Shown here piece by piece: positions 62,578-64,000 of a stretch of 64,000 bases of DNA. The stretch's first letter is position 1. Each line of letters opens with the position of its first letter. The DNA is from Ignavibacteriota bacterium (GTDB taxonomy: Bacteria; Bacteroidota; Ignavibacteria; Ignavibacteriales; Ignavibacteriaceae), in the NCBI GenBank assembly GCA_013285405.1, contig CP053446.1:2899001-2963000 (forward strand). Direction: 5' to 3'. The translations under genes and the position numbers were made by a program. The notes below the pieces were generated by a model. That model made no database searches and was not told where the DNA came from. It worked only from the letters and a program-made list of their open reading frames with translations.

Positions 62578-63596
62578 TGCTTCTTCTTTGTAATTATTAT
62601 GTAACATATCGGTGCAATGCTTTTTGTGAGTTCTGCCATTTTGGTGATCATAAAAATTTTAAGGAGACACCGTATGCTGACTTAAATGATTTTAAATCGA
62701 ATGTTGAACAGCTTGCAAAACTTGGAGTAAAATTTATTGATTTGACCGGAGGTGAACCCCTTCTTCATAAAGATATTCACCTGATGGCGGAGTTTGCACG
62801 CAATTTTAAAATGCAGACCAGTATCACAACCAATACACTTCTTTATCCGAAGTTTGCTGAAAAACTTGCTGAAAAAATTAATCTGCTTCACTTCTCACTC
62901 GATTCTCCTGATGAAGACGAGCATAACAGGATTCGGAAAGTGGATTGCTACAAGTCTGTTTTTAATAGCATTGAGATTGCAAAATCATTTAGTGAGTTTC
63001 CTGATATTCTTTTCACTGTAACAAATGAAACTTATAAAAAATTACCGCGAATGCACGAATTGGCTGCTAAACATGATTTGGTCTTACTTGTTAATCCGGT
63101 TTTCTCTTACTTTGGTAATCCCGGATTATCTGAGGATGCAGTTGATTTTATTGATGAATATTGTGATGGGAAAATGAACGTCTATCTTAATAAAGCGTTC
63201 ATGAAACTTCGCAGAGATGGTGGAAATGATATTAGTAATCCAAGTTGTAAAGCAGTCTCACGTGTGATAGTTATATCACCTTACAATGAAATTATTCTGC
63301 CTTGTTATCATTTTGCAAATGATAAAATCAATATTGACAGACCGATAGGTGAAATCAGAAAGTCGGACAAGATAAAGCATTTCTTGGATATGGAAGGACG
63401 ATTTACTTTTTGTGAGGGCTGCACAGTGAATTGTTATTTTGAACCTTCTTTTGCTATCCCGACTAATCTTTATTCGATTTCAAGTTTAACCTCAAAGTTT
63501 AAATACAGCTACAATAAACTTATCAAACAAAAAATAAAAAAGTTGTCAAAGTCCGGCTCGGATAGAAAAATTATCTCTAAATCAGAAAGTAATTAA
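62577..63596 (+). CDS. Radical SAM protein with C-terminal cysteine cluster
   Basis: A 339-residue protein. The iron-sulfur motif CNAFCEFC (Cys13, 17, 20) and DLTGGEPLLHKDI are the radical SAM core. A C-terminal cluster (NPSCKAVSR, LPCYHF, FCEGCTVNCYFEP) resembles a SPASM or twitch-type auxiliary site. It starts at the last base of the glycosyltransferase stop codon. Related proteins modify peptides, lipids or sugars; the neighbours suggest an envelope-lipid or glycan substrate, which is inference. Confidence 0.82.
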   Translation: MLLLCNYYVTYRCNAFCEFCHFGDHKNFKETPYADLNDFKSNVEQLAKLGVKFIDLTGGEPLLHKDIHLMAEFARNFKMQTSITTNTLLYPKFAEKLAEKINLLHFSLDSPDEDEHNRIRKVDCYKSVFNSIEIAKSFSEFPDILFTVTNETYKKLPRMHELAAKHDLVLLVNPVFSYFGNPGLSEDAVDFIDEYCDGKMNVYLNKAFMKLRRDGGNDISNPSCKAVSRVIVISPYNEIILPCYHFANDKINIDRPIGEIRKSDKIKHFLDMEGRFTFCEGCTVNCYFEPSFAIPTNLYSISSLTSKFKYSYNKLIKQKIKKLSKSGSDRKIISKSESN

Positions 63597-64000
63597 TGCG
63601 ATTTTTACTTGCTACGTTTCTGCTGCTTCTTGTAAAAATTAATTCTTTTGCACAAACTGCAACAGAATGGTTTCCTGCCGATTTAAACATTCAGCCTTTT
63701 ACTGCACATTTTCTCGAACCGAAGACCGGTTTCCAATATCTTTTTAATCTTGAAAAAGTAAGAATTGATATCGGGACATCACACGATATTATTCGTTTGA
63801 TAAAAGAAGGCGAGTCATTTTCTGTTGGTGCTGATTTTTTCACTTACACTCGTGCACGCTCAGAAAATAATTTTAAATTCCCTGTTGAAACAGTTGATTA
63901 TCTTTTTGGAGTAAATGGAAGTTATAAAAAAAAGATTGATGAAAATGAGTGGGGACTCAGGTTACGTTTCAGTCACATCAGCGCTCATCTTGTGGACGGA
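63596..64000 (+). CDS. DUF1207-like exported protein, 3' end outside window
   Basis: ATG 63596 shares a base with the stop of the radical SAM gene and opens a frame that runs to the window end (135 codons seen). A signal peptide (RFLLATFLLLLVKINSFAQ) is followed by EPKTGFQYLFNLEKVRIDIGTSHDIIRL, FSVGADFFTYTRARSE, VDYLFGVNGSYK and LRLRFSHISAHLVDG, a pattern like DUF1207 outer-membrane proteins. Role unknown; it is fourth in the deacetylase-GT2-radical SAM unit. Confidence 0.7.
   Translation, partial: MRFLLATFLLLLVKINSFAQTATEWFPADLNIQPFTAHFLEPKTGFQYLFNLEKVRIDIGTSHDIIRLIKEGESFSVGADFFTYTRARSENNFKFPVETVDYLFGVNGSYKKKIDENEWGLRLRFSHISAHLVDG

Overview
The window is AT-rich and looks like a chromosomal segment of a member of the Ignavibacteria (Bacteroidota/Chlorobiota side). 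The evidence is a large secreted protein at 1586-4864 ending in a type IX secretion C-terminal sorting domain (motif NYPNPFNPSTTISYS). Other support is the GGDG/PKTIDND phosphofructokinase, the mycobacterial-type fused 2-oxoglutarate dehydrogenase, the Bacteroidota-style fatty-acid operon, and the scarcity of strong Shine-Dalgarno sequences. The assignment is an inference from protein style, not a phylogeny.

Layout. 1-5.6 kb: PLP desulfhydrase-like gene (cut by the window edge), HIT protein, stand-alone B12-binding mutase domain, T9SS protein, small zinc-type protein and lipoprotein. 6-12 kb: PcrA/UvrD helicase, PPi-type phosphofructokinase, dipeptide epimerase, fatty acid hydroxylase, response regulator. 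12.3-20 kb: sensor kinase with a decayed ATPase domain, LexA with a striking dyad upstream, AbiE toxin-antitoxin, DUF72, a GIY-YIG gene bracketed by two hairpin repeats, DinB, RelBE-like pair. 20-30.7 kb (minus strand): HINT, NtrC-type regulator, a frameshifted secreted protein, acyl-CoA carboxyltransferase and dehydrogenase, MeaB, sugar epimerase, NadD, ABC exporter. 30.9-38.4 kb: the lipid operon DUF177-rpmF-plsX-fabH-fabD-DUF3109-fabG-acpP-fabF-rnc. 38.5-46.4 kb: GcvP, a BamA-like protein, frameshifted rsmE and rnhC, ATP-type phosphofructokinase. 46.4-51.4 kb: tRNA-Asp with a five-fold GIY-YIG array, HAD protein, Wzi-like protein, tRNA-Val with two pseudo-tRNA repeats, tRNA-Gly. 51.4-64 kb: small membrane peptide, STAS, MORN protein, fused 2-oxoglutarate dehydrogenase, PdxH, EamA transporter, archease-RtcB, and a deacetylase/glycosyltransferase/radical-SAM cluster cut by the window end.

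The most unusual content is a set of short palindromic elements tied to tRNA 3' halves and to GIY-YIG nuclease genes. Downstream of tRNA-Asp lie five 315-bp tandem units. Each begins with the last 16 nt of the tRNA plus the following CA, continues through its terminator and an 85-codon GIY-YIG ORF, and runs into a copy of the tRNA 3' half whose T-arm is replaced by a 16-bp perfect palindrome. Downstream of tRNA-Val two 124-bp repeats carry a decayed tRNA-Val 3' half interrupted exactly in the T-loop by a 22-bp double hairpin. A third GIY-YIG gene is bracketed by two ~88-bp inverted-repeat elements, and another palindromic block is inserted in frame in the carboxyltransferase gene. Together these suggest a family of small palindromic mobile elements with a GIY-YIG nuclease as possible mobilising enzyme; this is inference.

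Metabolically the window combines type II fatty acid synthesis, acyl-CoA and methylmalonyl-CoA catabolism, glycine cleavage, two phosphofructokinases with different predicted phosphoryl donors, and RtcB RNA repair. Three genes carry apparent single-base frameshifts, which may be real decay, slippage sites or sequencing error.
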